This document shows, one piece after another, positions 36,071-48,743 of a stretch of DNA of 64,000 bases (within the stretch, counting starts at the first letter, position 1; each line of letters begins with the position of its first letter). The notes beneath the pieces were generated by a model. The model did not search any database and had not been told where the DNA came from. It saw only the letters and a list, made by a program, of their open reading frames with translations. Origin of the DNA: Trichoplusia ni (lineage: Eukaryota; Arthropoda; Insecta; Lepidoptera; Noctuidae); the NCBI RefSeq assembly GCF_003590095.1, contig NC_039499.1, forward strand, positions 930,001 to 994,000. Direction: 5' to 3'. A program made the translations under genes and the position numbers.

Positions 36071-38694
36071 CTGGAGTATTTGTCCATGATATCAGTCATA
36101 AATGTCAGACGTTAAACCCTACCTAATTGTCAGATTGTATAAACAAACATTTATGTGATAATCACTATGTGTAGCAATGGTATTGATAACAAAAAATAAG
36201 GATAGCTATCTCTTATCAACAGTTGATTTATGTTAATAGCCTGGTTTTTTGTCAATATATTTGTTAACCAATGAAAACTCAAGGATTCTTCACAAAAAGA
36301 ACCTCAGTGTGATCTTTACCCAAGAAACCCAATCATAAAATATGTTTTCTTTAGATTATGTAGCTCTACATTGCAGACGAAATCTTTGCAAAGGTTTTGC
36401 ATTACCCAAATTGGAGTAGCATCCCCCTAAAGACAAAACACAAAAATATTTAATTAAAAAAACTAACTAATAGCACTATAATACTAAATAGCTCAATCAG
36501 TACTGATTTTATTTCATGTCATCAAATTGTTCTCGAGAATTTCTTTATATTAGTAACGTAAAATACAGCTCCAATTAAAAATAACTAGAATTTTATTTGG
36601 TCGTTTCATTCGTAACACTAAAATGTTCGTAAACTCAAAACGAGAGCTGTTTCATACAGTTCCATACAACTATAAAGGTCCTGTGGTAGTTTCATATTAG
36701 GACCTCTTTGGTTTTGCTGTTTGGTTTACTTATAAAGGTTACGGATTGTTTTCCGTACCCTTTTGTTGGCAAGCTTGTGTGAGCATAATGCGTTGCCACT
36801 TTATGGAGTTATAAAATATTCCTTTGTTTACGTAGGTGTGACAGACGCTTATCCCAACTGAAATGAACGTGCGATATATAGGGATTTTAGGATAGTTTTA
36901 ACTATTTGGGTTATTTGAAATATAGAGTACTTGTTTTTGTTGTTACAGGAAAAACAAAAAATGGGTAGAGCCATTTTAATATACATTTTTAAGACATCTT
37001 CATTTCGACCAAAGGATAAATACACAAGAAATGACGTCTATAAAGTACCTCTTATGTAAACAAGTATCTACCGTCAAAGCCCCCTATTACTAAGTACAAA
37101 CTATTTTCTTGACGTTATCCAGATAAAAATAGAGCTCCCAGTAGCATGCCGAGTTTGATTAATAGCATAACAAGCGTTGTTAGAGTTTCTACGCTCACTG
37201 AAGCTTCCCTTTATGCAACGTAATAAATGTTTGTAAATATGAGCGCGAGACGTATCTGTGTATACGTAGACGGTCGTGCATGAAACGTGTTTGCATTACG
37301 TTATCTGGAAACTTTTACATGAGAAAAAAATATTTTAACCTTAAATATTTACAAATCTTGCTCCAGCTACAAAGTGTCTAAAGGTATCATTACACTATTA
37401 GACAAATTTCTCGCTCGTGGCGCAGCGAGTCGCTAACCTAGTAAAGCATAAATTATGGTAACGATAATAAGATTCGCCGTCGGCGGTATCAAATCCGAGT
37501 AACTCGAGGTCACAGCGTCGCAAATGCCTGCACCGGTCCCTCTCCACGATAAAGGCTCTACAAAATTGTGAACGTATCGATTTCCATTACGAAAACAGAG
37601 TAATAGGACCAATGCGCGAACGATAATAGAATTTATTGAAAGATTTTTGACGGAGCTTCAGAAATACGGTCTGGCGAACTACGTTAGTGTCGAGTCTTTC
37701 TGAACGAACCGAAACATGGTTTGTACGAAACGTTTCGTTGAAAGTGTGCAACTGTTGTTTTTACGTGCATCCGTGCTTGGAAAACGATAGATATTTACTA
37801 CATTTTCACTGCAGAGCACTCTCCACTTTTTCATACCATTTCACACCTTTTCACAGATTCAACTTTTCTCACAGTGGATAATACGATGCTTCAGAAGTTT
37901 AGACGCTTTGTACATGATTGACATACACAAACATGGTTCCATCATATTTATGATAGCTAGTCTCATCTATATTCTTGAAAACTATTTTTAATCAGGCAAT
38001 ATATCTTTAAATCAGACTCTGTCAGGCGGCACAAAGTTGAAATCTCAACCCAGACTATCGTGATATAATTTACGTTGCGCCATCAACACGATTGAAGACT
38101 ACCTATACTGAATTTTTATTAGCCAATCGCTTGGTAACTGCTGAACGATTTATTCTAAATACGATATAAAGGTAGAATGGCAGTATCGTTTCTTGTCCTT
38201 TCTTATCTATTTAACGTTAGGAGCTCTTGATTCGACTCTTCATAAATGTTTATGGTCGGGTATTTCGTAAATATTCCTCTTACGAACCGTTTCATACGTC
38301 TTTGAAGATTTCCCAAACTTTATTTCATACAGTCGATACTGTATAGAGACTTTTATAATTTTGGAAACCTCTCATTTATATAACGTCTTTCAGCGAACAA
38401 GCGCTACGAGTTGATTAACTTTATTTTAACAACTTGTTATAAACTGGGTACAATAAATATACAGTAAGTCACATAAACTTGGACCTAAATGTAGGTTGCG
38501 AAAGTAACTAGGTTTAGGAATAATGTTACGTTGTAAAATAGATTAAATACCTACCTACGAAAACTAAAACATAATCACAATTTCGCTATTCTTGCTAAAT
38601 CGTGATTGTGCGTACGTCTCTTTCTTTAAAACTGTACTTTTTAAGGATTTGTTTCTTAATTGTAAAAATTGAACTCTATTATTCTGTTAGTGTT

Positions 38695-38800
38695 GTTCGT
38701 CCGTATGTCACCAGGCTATATCTCACGAACGGTGATAGTTAGACAGCTGAATTCAAAGATGTGATTTGTGAATGATTGTGATTTTTTTTTTGATGGTAGA
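38695..38800. repeat. Second copy of the GTCCGT…CACCAGGCTATATCTC interspersed repeat
   Basis: GTTCGTCCGTATGTCACCAG, then GGCTATATCTCACGAACGGT and GATAGTTAGACAGCTGAATT match the central part of the same dispersed family as at 4085-4280. Confidence 0.5.
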
Positions 38801-39463
38801 ACCGCATATTACATCGAGGTTAAGGTTACGGTTATAAATTAGATTGGTAACAAATAAATTTGTAGGTTCCTTACCTTCATGTTATCTAACCCCTTTTATT
38901 TTTGTTTCAAGTCCGCTTCTTACTTAACCTGGATTATTATTTTTCTTCTATTAAAATAATTAACTAATTTTCTTCTCTCCCTAGCTAGTTTTTTCATAAA
39001 ACTATTAAACAGCTTCACTTTTTAATTACTTGTGGCTACGTCACCTGTCAGATTATTAATTAACGGTTGGCCGCAAACACAGGAAACTACAACAGCTACG
39101 TTTATCGTAGACCGTTCGTAGCACTTTTAATTCTCTTCAAGTATCATTTTTAATATTTTAATCATTTTTAGTTTGAGTTTTTCTTTTAACAAATACAAAT
39201 ACACGCTTTAAAAAACAGTTAAAACTGGTCTAAAATCGCTGTATACAACAACACACTTAAATAAACATGCCCAAACAATATACATGGTGTTGTTTTGTAT
39301 TCTCTCCACAGTAACACAAATGTGAACGTATGAAGGACTCTACACATCATTTATCAACTCATTGTTAGAAGCACAATACTATTCAAGCATGGACCGTCCA
39401 CAATTCTTTCTATAGTTTAAAACGTTGCTTTGGCGTTAAAAATAACACCCATTACACTCCATG

Positions 39464-39471
39464 TGACGTCA
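39464..39471. promoter_or_regulatory. Perfect CRE palindrome TGACGTCA
   Basis: Full CREB/ATF site. Two more perfect copies occur at 57694-57701 and 59419-59426, either side of the 58.5-59.0 kb island. About one would be expected by chance in a window this size. Confidence 0.25.
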
Positions 39472-40304
39472 TAACGTCCTTTGTTCTCGGTCATCGAAAA
39501 CAGGTGGACTATTTGGGTCAAAAGTATTCACGAACCTGTAATATAAAGTCTGTGTATGTTTGGTATATTTATAGAGCAAATTACACATTTATGGGACACA
39601 CTGTATACACAGTTTTGCTCTTTTTCCTTTAATTAAAAACGGTATTTATACTCATGTGTGTATGGGTACAGATATTGCGATATTGGTTCTCGGTGTTTTT
39701 CGGAGTAATTTTGCTCTACCTTGGACATTTCGTTTTGTTTTTGTGTGAGTGATGTTATGAAAACTAGTATAGTGATACTATTTTATCATCAAGACCGTTA
39801 TGAAATAATTCATTATTTATAATGAAGAGAATTCATATAGTGTGATAGTGTGTAGCACTTGTGTGTTAAAACAAAAATGGGTTTTCAAGCTTAAAACTAA
39901 CTTAGGTATTGCTAGCTATTTTTCATAAGAAACTAACTTCTAAAATGTTTAATTCTGGAAAATTCTGTAAAGTGGTATACAAAATTAACAGTTAACAAAA
40001 TCTTTTAGAAACTAAAATTCTTCAGCCTTTCAATTCCCTTAATTTACTACTTCGTGAAAAAATAGGTTGGATCGCGTTAAGATGACGAGCTTAAATTTAT
40101 CTTGGTACTTTTTGTAACAAATTGAATTTTTTGTTCAAAAAAATGTAGTTTCAGCGTTTTATTAATTCGTATACTCAAGCAATTGACCTTCTGATAATGT
40201 GATTAGACTTCGCAAGCTTTTATAATAAGATGCAGAATATTTTTCTTTTGCCCAGCGAAGGTTTCCAAGGAACATAAACGATCTTCATTAATTAATCGAT
40301 TGCA

Positions 40305-40383
40305 GCGTAAACGTCACACACGCGATGTTAACGTAGAGTACTGAAGTGGTATCCACTAGTGGGCGGCTTGTGAACGTTTACGC
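40305..40383. promoter_or_regulatory. CTCF-like motif flanked by an inverted repeat
   Basis: CCACTAGTGGGCGGC (40353-40367) matches the core insulator consensus CCAC.AG.GGGCG closely. It lies between GCGTAAACGT (40305-40314) and its exact reverse complement ACGTTTACGC (40374-40383). Binding is inferred only from the motif. Confidence 0.35.
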
Positions 40384-43070
40384 AGTTGAAACGTCAGGAA
40401 TACGTGAAGGGTGACGGTGTTGTTGCGACGTCTTTGCTGTGTTTGCGTTCATCAACTGCCTCCTTCAGCCAAGAGTTTCCGTGACGGAATCCTTCGAGCA
40501 AATATGTCATAACCTGTATGTAATGCGCAAGATAAAATAACATCGGACATTTTTTTAAGTGTCATCTCGTCATCTTATACATCTTATAAAACTATTTTAC
40601 CTTTATAACTAAACACCTCTAAATAGAAAGCCAGAAATACTTTCAGGTCAAGGTTTTCAGGTTTTCCGAAGAAAAATCTTATTAACAGAGACTCAAAGGA
40701 AAACCAATAGAAACACAATTTTCGTAGCACAAAATCATTTCAAAAGCGAAAAAGTGAGGACTGGAAATTAATAAATCCTTATCAGACTCCAATAAATGAA
40801 AAATTGGATTTTATTAACGTGGATACGAGAAGAGGAAAACATAAAATAAACTGCTTATCTCAGAACATAAAACCGTAAAACTCGACGAAGGAAAATCATT
40901 CTTACTTGGGAGGGTGAAGGATTACTTAGTTGTTTATGGGCTCTCTGCTATTCATTGCACTATAAACTGCTTGGTACCTACTGCCTACCCCACGTCTGTA
41001 ATCGTTATGTCATTGTACATAACAGAGAAAGGTTGCGCGGAAAGAAATTCAGGTGTTGTCAATTTAATATTTACAAGTTTCCGCTTGCTAGCGTAAAGGT
41101 GTGAAGCTTTTTACTACGATTTTCCGAATACTACCTACTAGACTATGCTCTTTCTGCATTTTAGTTATTTTTCAAAGCACTTCCACGCTTTTTGGATTAA
41201 AACTATAGAGGTATCTCGGAATTTCGCCCAAAAAATTGAAAAGCCATTCTACAAATATGCTTCGCTTGAGTGTTTAAATCAATGGCCACTCTTTTTCGCC
41301 TTATGCTTTTAGATGTTAGCATTTATCCTCTACTAAAACTGGAATGGTGACTTCGGAAGCACATTGAATGGCATGCATAAAATAAATACTGCCATTTTAT
41401 CTTCTATAGCTCTCGTCGTCTGGAGTACTGAATGCCAATTTGGTATAGTTCACATGCTTTTAAGCACAATACTCTTAAATGGCCATTATTTTCCTCGTGT
41501 CTTGTTCGTCTTTTATTTGCTATGCGTTATTTTATTTTTGAGTCTTGTACATTGATCATTATTTTATATGATTTTTTCGTTCTTTTTAAAGGTTAGAAGA
41601 AAAACGACAATTTTTTTTCGATATCTAACTCCTTTTCTTTATACTTAACTAATTATCTCTGAAATGTAATTCTGAAGTAGAAAACCGTTATGTGCTAAAT
41701 ATCCAAGTGATATAAACTCAAGAAACTAAAAGTCTAGACGGTTCTAATTATTTTCGACAGCATCAAATTGTTAATGAACATTCGCGAACAAATTTAGGTG
41801 TCTGGAGCCAATGGACCCCAAAGGGCAGTTTATTACAGTTCTTTTTATTCCTCGACGACTACCTGGTAATGTTAAAATTCCGCTCTTATTTTCCAGACGG
41901 TATAAGAAAAGGTTAGACAGAGTTGTTAGAAAATTAAACTTTCAAAAATTTTGCTGATTATCTACCTGTACTATTATACCTATAGCTACGTTAGGCAGGT
42001 TTTAAGACAGTTTTTTACGGTAAGACGAAGACCCTTTTAGCTTCGAAGTTAGCAAAACATTCACAAGTTTAGAACTTTCCCTCACAAGACAGGTTAGGTA
42101 TCTGTCAATAAACGGAAAATCAGTGGACTGGTTGATAAGGGTTCCCATAAAATAACCAGAAGCCAGGTAAGTTTTGATGAACCCATTACTCCTCATTTAA
42201 TCCGATTCGATCCAATATTAATATGAATTACTTATGCGAATAAACGATTCATGTTTTGTTATATTTACCTTTGTGTATTATCGAATACCGGAGGAAAACT
42301 GAACAAAACATCTTATACATTATCTAAATTACATTTGAGTAACGATGAAATTGGAATAAGCTCTTATAGCTTATCTAAGATCATAATATATAGTACTTGT
42401 AATCGAATGTAGAGGTTGCAGTTATCCAATAAACAATTAGTACTGTTCCCTGCTCATTCTATATCTACTGCATGCAATTCGCTGAATCGATGCGCAACAA
42501 GCAAACCTCTGCAATCAACATGGCGGGTTTCCCAACCTCACGCCGAACCCTCAGTAGCCTGAGTACGTAATTACTCTTACCTAATTGGTTTCGCAGACAA
42601 ATTAATTATTTAACGCTATAGGAATACTTTTTATTTATTTTTCAGAGACTTGGCTGCATACAAATGACTGTTAAATTAATTAGCTGTTTGTTTAACGACC
42701 TGTATTATATCCCCGCTATTATTTCTCCTTAAACGTTCTTTTCTGTAGGGAATAACGTTACAGAACTGTTTTATAATTTGTTAGATGCTCTTTGCTCGTT
42801 AATTAATTTTACAGCGTTGCAAGTTTTTCTGTCGGCTTTGGACACGACGGTAGGGGTATTTTCTACTAGGAAACTGTGCTAAGCCGGTATTTGTGTAGGT
42901 AAATAAGTGGATATAATTTCGTCGTAATAAGGACACGTTTATAAGGATTTATTATTAATTTCAGCTCCAATAATTGTACGTCGTTCCTTTTTCTAGATTC
43001 TCGTGTTACTAATCTCATCTCAGTCAGAGACAGACCCTGCGATCTACATCTGACTTGATCCCAAGTAATC
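40384..43070. other. Non-coding, AT-rich
   Basis: Short ORFs only. An AACATGGCGGG string near 42517 resembles a YY1/Pho site. Confidence 0.45.
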
Positions 43071-43084
43071 GGATTAATTAATCC
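43071..43084. promoter_or_regulatory. Perfect palindrome GGATTAATTAATCC, homeodomain-type site
   Basis: Two inverted GGATTA half-sites (preference of K50 homeodomains such as Otd/Pitx types) overlap a TAATTAAT core. The sequence fits a paired-homeodomain dimer site; function is not shown. Confidence 0.3.
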
Positions 43085-43329
43085 ATCTAATGGGCCAATG
43101 GTAAAGGCAGGGAAAGGAAATAAAGTTTCTGTCGCACCGTTTCGTGGACGATGTTATACGTGTAACTATTGACCACACCCAACTTAAGACTTCGTCCGTC
43201 TTCGGGTTTTTTGTAAATTGTAGGATTTGTGGCAAAATAATATAAATATTAATAAAATTTGTTATTTACTTCTTAATAAAAAAGATTTCCAGCTAAGGAA
43301 TTAAATTCTTGTGTCGCAGGCGTTTTAAA

Positions 43330-43490
43330 AACATTCAAGTCACATCAAGTCACATGCACCAACACAAATAGACTCAGGACAAGCATTCGTGAATTACAGA
43401 ATCGTTTGTCCTAAGTGGTGATAGAACCCGCGATACGCCGCGTATGCTTGTCATGGTGACCTCAACCATTCGACTAACCAAGCAGCAGTC
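43330..43490 (-). repeat. tRNA-derived SINE, minus strand
   Basis: On the minus strand TGGTTAGTCGAATGGTTGAG (A-box region) and GGGTTCTATC (B box, 43430-43440) are followed by a tRNA-unrelated body ending near two copies of AAGTCACAT at 43340-43355. Confidence 0.5.
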
Positions 43491-44653
43491 ATTATACCCT
43501 CAATAGTATTGTTTGCTTCCTTCCAGTTGAGAAGATTAAGATTGATTAGAGGGTACACCTTGGAACTATGAAGATATATCTATCTGTTTTGGTAATTCCG
43601 AAGTTCCACTAAATTGTTTCCCAGTTGATTACAAGCAATCCAAATAACATACAATCCACAATAATGTCACTTTTCGTTTGGACTAAAATATCAAACTGTT
43701 TTAAATCATCGCTCCAAAAAAAAAAGGAAATAAGAAACGGAACCGGCCCTTGACCCTCATCGCAAATTGACGAATTAAAATCCCAAACTTTTTAACTTCT
43801 TTTCAAATCTAGTTTCCTTTGCGATGTTTTCCTTATTAATTTAGAAGGGTACGAAATGGAAATTCATGTATAAAGCAAAACTTTTACCTACTTTAAGACG
43901 TGTGCTATTTAATCTAATGCTCTCCTCTTTAAGTTTACGATCCACCTACATTTTAGCACAAGACCAAATTAGAAATAAGATGCCAGAAATAAAATTAATT
44001 AGATAGCTCTTTAGAGATGCTATAGACGAAGTTAGTTTAAGACCTGTCGTCGGCAAAGTTTCTCGTATCGTTATGAGATCTGTACCAACTAAGATAGGTC
44101 GGTAGGAACTAAGTAGTAAGTAGCTGTATCTAGTTTATGGTCTTAGTAATTACCTAAAAATTATATATCAAATTATTTTACTTTACTTAGCAAGAAGCTT
44201 CCAATAAGTATAAGATTTTGATGTGAATTTTATATAAAACTTATGTACCTATTTATGTATATGTAGACAAGTATAAAACCTTTTTTTGCTGAGCAAGGTT
44301 ATCCTAATGGACACCAAACACTTTGGGGGAGAAAGCGGGTAGTGTCAAGCTCCTTCTGTCTAGACCTCAACAGCCGTGTACGGTGTAACTTTTCCAGTAT
44401 TTGGTCAGCTTGCAGCATTAACAATACCTCGCACAACTAAGTATTCACCATTCTGATTAATTGCACAATACTCAATTTAGGGTCCTTTACAACTTATAGT
44501 GTGTAGGCAGAAAAATAGAAAAGCTGTTCTCCAAGATTGTGTTTCGGCACTGGTGTTAAGTACCAACGCCCACCCAATCAATTACCGATCTAATTAATAC
44601 TTACTCGATTCGATTTTATGAGTTCTTTTAGTAATTACCATCCTTCACATACG

Positions 44654-44874
44654 GTAAAACGGGGTGAATAGAGTTTCAAGGGGTGAATAGAGAATAGTGT
44701 TTTTAGGGGGTTACATGAATATTTTCTTGCATTAAAATGCTTAGACACAGTTATTTTATGAAATACTTGTGAGTTTGCGTATAATCTTTATGTTTTGTCT
44801 AGTTAAACGTCCAAATTTTAATAAAAATTCTGTTTCTATCTACCCCAAAAAACTCTCTATTCACCCCGTTTTAC
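44654..44874. mobile_element. MITE with about 22-bp terminal inverted repeats
   Basis: Left end GTAAAACGGGGTGAATAGAG and right end CTCTATTCACCCCGTTTTAC are perfect inverted repeats; the left end contains a second GGGGTGAATAGAG copy about 19 bp inward. About 221 bp, AT-rich inside, no ORF. A target duplication is not clear. Confidence 0.7.
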
Positions 44875-46061
44875 GTAGGCATAAGTACTCTTCGTAATTA
44901 AAGAAAGCCGAACTGAATACAACCTCCTTTTTGAAATCGGTTTAAAAGATCTCGAAGTTCCTCTAGACTAGGTACCTAACACCTTATAATTTAACCATCA
45001 TAAAGTTGCGACCCGTAACATCCTCGCTGCGGTAGTCGTCACACCTATTTGTCTGGCTCCACAGTCATTAGGAGCGCAGATAGTCATTTTGGTGTAAAAT
45101 ATTATACCATATATCAACGCGTAAGCGCCCACTGTTGAACATGGGTTCCCTCATAGACCGTTACAATGAAAAATTGTTCAAGCGATTAAGATTTTGATGT
45201 GAATGTTTTACTGTTTCAGATTGGTATAAACTGAAACATGTATCGAAGCATAAATTATTGTTTCGCATTGGATCTACTGTCACTAATTCTCAGGATATTT
45301 TGAAGCGTTATAGAAGTTTATGTATAGTGAAATAAAAAATGATAAATCGACGGGATTTTCAGAAATACAAAACGCAATGAGGACTTATAAAGAAGTTACT
45401 TATAGATTTCGACATACGAAAGAATACACCACATTCTACGATCTTTAAACATGTTTAAATCAAACCATCCGCATAGGTTAGCTTGCTCGGTGAGTAATTA
45501 ACTACATATTAGCCACGGAGAACGTGTTATAAAAGAGCTCTTAAAACTTATGCCAAAACGGAGTTTGTTGTGCTCACTGCATACTTACACGCTTTAATCC
45601 TTAAATGGCCAAAAACTCATTTTACCCCTTCAAGAGTATACGCATATCAAATAACTGCACAGTTAATATACCACGCAATTATCCATGTAGTTACGTCAAT
45701 CAAGGCCTCTATTTCAGTAAAAAATGCTAAGTGATACAAAGAAGGTTATATTATAGATCTACCGATCTATCCTTCATGCTTCAATAGGCGTATTGATATT
45801 ATGATCAAAGATGAGAAACTTTCCGTGCAGTTCAGGAACGGAAAGCGAGTCTCAAGTATCTAATAGAAACTTATGGATAACTTTAAGAGATAAAGTTTTT
45901 GGAGTTCTTCTCAAGATCGTGGCATTTCTATCTGTGACGTAACTTGACGTAAGTATGTATCATGTTCTTGTATTGGTAAGTTCCTACCTTGAGTACCTAC
46001 TTCTGTTGGTACTCATGGCCATAACTTTTGCAGCCTTTTACACAATTCTTTTTTATAGAAT
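44875..46061. other. Non-coding between the MITE and the Helitron pair
   Basis: No gene, RNA gene or element recognised. Confidence 0.45.
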
Positions 46062-46347
46062 ACTAGCTGACCCGGCAAACGTTGTTTTGCCGTATATATT
46101 TTTTTTTCTAGTTGTATGTATTTTTAATTCCACATTATAAAAAAAATAAAAACAAACAATTTCAACCAAAAAATAAAATACTTTTTTTTTAGTGTGAGCA
46201 ACCCTTATCACTTAGGGGTATGAAAAATAGATGTTGTTCTATTCTCAGACCTACCCAATATGTATACAAAATTTCATAAAAATCGCTCGAACGGTGTCGG
46301 AGGAGTACGGTAACTAACATCGTGACACGGGAATTTTATATATTAGA
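46062..46347 (-). mobile_element. Full-length small Helitron-like element, minus orientation
   Basis: Starts ACTAGCTGACCCGGCAAACG and ends GACACGGGAATTTTATATAT then TAGA, the reverse of a TCTAATATATAAAATTC start and a GGGTCAGCTAGT end. About 286 bp. The ORF at 45955-46140 overlaps its left end by chance. Confidence 0.65.
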
Positions 46348-46538
46348 TTAGCTGTCCCGGCGAATTACGTAGATATCGCCTAACAGTGGATGATAACAAT
46401 GCAGAAAACTATACATATTTTTGTACTTTTTCAGTTTTTTAAAACATTCCCTGGACTTTCACGAATATTTTAAGACTAAAATAAGCCATATCGGTTTAGC
46501 TGTTCCCGCATTTAAGCGGGACTAACGAGCAGCAATCA
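46348..46538 (-). mobile_element. Second Helitron-like fragment abutting the first
   Basis: Starts TTAGCTGTCCCGGCGAATTA (reverse of a CCGGGACAGCTAAT end, fitting CTRRT) directly at the boundary of the 46062-46347 element, and contains the usual GCCATATCGGTTTAGCTGTT block. Its 5' end is not clear. Confidence 0.5.
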
Positions 46539-47274
46539 TGTAAGTTCTGGGCCCAAAGATTGAAATGTGAACCTATTAGGTACTAAGATCTCAACGTCTT
46601 TTGCCCGTCAGCCTGTACCAGGCCGTACTTCAAGAACCTAAATATCTAGGCAGTTAAAATTATAAGAATACACAAATGAATTGTAGGTGCCTACGGTCTT
46701 AAATTTGACGAATGACCAATTTTAAATACTAACTTGCTTTATTTATATTAGCCATTTTGAATGAAACTCTCAGTGTTTAAAATCCGACTTCCACTAAGCA
46801 GGTTTTAATCTAATTTTGTAACTAGCGATTAGTACTAGATAGTCACATTTTATCTCAAACACACCTTTATATTTGCGATAACTAACTTGTTTCAATCATG
46901 TTTACCTTTTTATTAATTAGGATGTTGTAGAGAAGACAAAAACATAATAAAGAGTTTATACCAGTTTGACTGAGTAGGTAGACGGCAACCCACGCGAATA
47001 AAACATCTTTTTACAGAATTTTACTAGAACTCAGGTTGTTGAGGGTTACGAATCTGAAATATTTCAAGTATTTTTCGATATTTATGTAACAATAGCTGAT
47101 ATGTTATGATTGTCCTACGCCTACTAATTGCGCGGTGTTTTCAGTTTAATATGTGATTTGATAATACCTACTCAAAAAACAATCAGTACTTCTAAAATCA
47201 GTTGGAGTTCTTGAGATTACCAGACTGTTGAAGCCAGAGATCGTAGACCAAATCAAATATTTAGCTCTTTATAA

Positions 47275-47694
47275 TCTTAATATACACGGTGATTTTTTAG
47301 TCGTCTTACAAAAGCACCCCAGTTCATGTATCCGACGTAAAATACCCCCAGGCGCGATTTTTTTTTATCATCAACTAAGATAATAAGTATGAAGAAAATT
47401 AAACAGGAGAAATCTGAAATAACCTCTTAATGTTTTTATCATGAACGTGTTCTAGTCATTGGATACATGAACTGGGCTGCTTTTGTAAGACGACTAAAAA
47501 ATCACCGTGTAAGTATATAAATCTCGTGTCACAATGTTTGTCCTCAATGGACTCCTAAACCACTTAACCGATTATAATAAAATTCGCACACCATGTGCAG
47601 TTCGATCCAACTTGAGAGATAGGATAGTTTAAATCTCAAGTTATAGTCGCAATTTTTTCTAACCATGCGGACGAAGTCGCGGGCAACAGGTAGT
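47275..47694 (+). mobile_element. Helitron-like element interrupted by a MITE
   Basis: TCTTAATATA at 47275 is separated by a 225-bp MITE from AAGTATATAAATCTCGTGTC at 47512, which then continues through CACTTAACCGATTATAATAA to ACGAAGTCGCGGGCAACAGG and TAGT. Without the insert it is an ordinary small Helitron-like element of about 195 bp; the final CTAGT is mutated to GTAGT. Confidence 0.55.
47285..47509. mobile_element. MITE with about 49-bp terminal inverted repeats and TA duplication
   Basis: The left end CACGGTGATTTTTTAGTCGT and right end ACGACTAAAAAATCACCGTG are exact inverted repeats, continuing through CTTACAAAAGCA and CCCAGTTCATGTATCC with one mismatch. Both ends are flanked by TA (47283-47284 and 47510-47511), as for Tc1/mariner-type elements. 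The 225-bp length and lack of coding point to a non-autonomous MITE. Confidence 0.8.
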
Positions 47695-48743
47695 ATTGTA
47701 TAACTTTATTGTAGTGTAGTTTCGCAAAAAGATAGCTAGGTAAAGTTGTAAATGTAAATTGAAAGGCAAAGTAAAACAACAATATCTAATCAATTCATGT
47801 ATTAAACTAATTCACCAAACCACAATCATTCATTGTTAAATAAATTTGTAAACGTTACATCAAACATAACTCGCATAATTGCTCATACAATACACGCCTA
47901 CGAGGTTCTTAATGAATAAAACAAAATGCATGGTTTATGACAATAGTCGACGGATACATTCCCACTGGTTATATTTTTTCGTTATTATAATACACGAAAG
48001 GCACTGATTTGAGTGTCAAATATGACAATGTTATTGTAAATTAGTAAACCAAGATTATGATTACACTCCTAAACATAATATAAATATTATTACTGTAGAC
48101 ATTTCCACTGTAAATTTTATACACTACAATCATGTGTTTTATTAAGTATTTGCATTGTGTAAACCTAGCAATCTATTGTTGCCGTGCAAAAGTGTTATTA
48201 TCTAAATTAGGCGAGAGGTAGGCTTCATTCTCAGATAAAATCAATTCCCATCTCTTAACGAATTACAAATGACGTAAATCTAATTTGTACCATGAAATGC
48301 AGGTTGACTAATAAGTATATTGTCTAACGTGAGCAGAGTAAAATTATCAGACGTGTTTGTTGTCGAATGACTATAACTACAAACTTTAGATACTTTAAAA
48401 TTTTCTAAATTTACTAAGTTCCGATTTAGTGTATACCGATTATAATTTTGAAATTTTTTAACTTGTATAAGTAATTTTGATTGTCCAAGATTAAAGACTA
48501 TAAAGTATTTGATTAAATATAAAATATAGAAACCATTGCCATAAACTTAGCAAATTTGAAAATACATAATGGAAGGAACATTAACAATATACTAAATCAT
48601 AAAGGAAATATAATACTAATCTAGCTAAGTATATCTAGACAAACAGAATCACTGGATATTCTAATACATTACATCTACTGGGTAAGTTATAACATTCCAA
48701 ACAAGCCCTTTTTTAAAGGAAGCTGTAAAAGAGATGGTATATC
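47695..48743 (-). other. Intergenic DNA and probable kintoun 3' UTR
   Basis: No ORF of note. The part next to 48744 should be kintoun 3' UTR, perhaps to about 48120. Confidence 0.45.
48138..48143 (-). terminator. Candidate poly(A) signal of kintoun
   Basis: TTTATT on the plus strand (AATAAA on the minus) is the first canonical hexamer I found beyond the kintoun stop, about 600 bp downstream. Closer variant signals may be used instead, so this is tentative. Confidence 0.3.

Larger units (their letters stand above)
36071..40304. other. Non-coding, apart from the repeat at 38695 and CRE at 39464
   Basis: No exon-like structure. Likely intergenic or intronic DNA. Confidence 0.45.

Noticed and set aside
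42517..42575. AACATGGCGGG followed by open codons and GTACGT
   Set aside because: Could be a YY1/Pho-like site or tiny exon, but both readings rest on very short matches.
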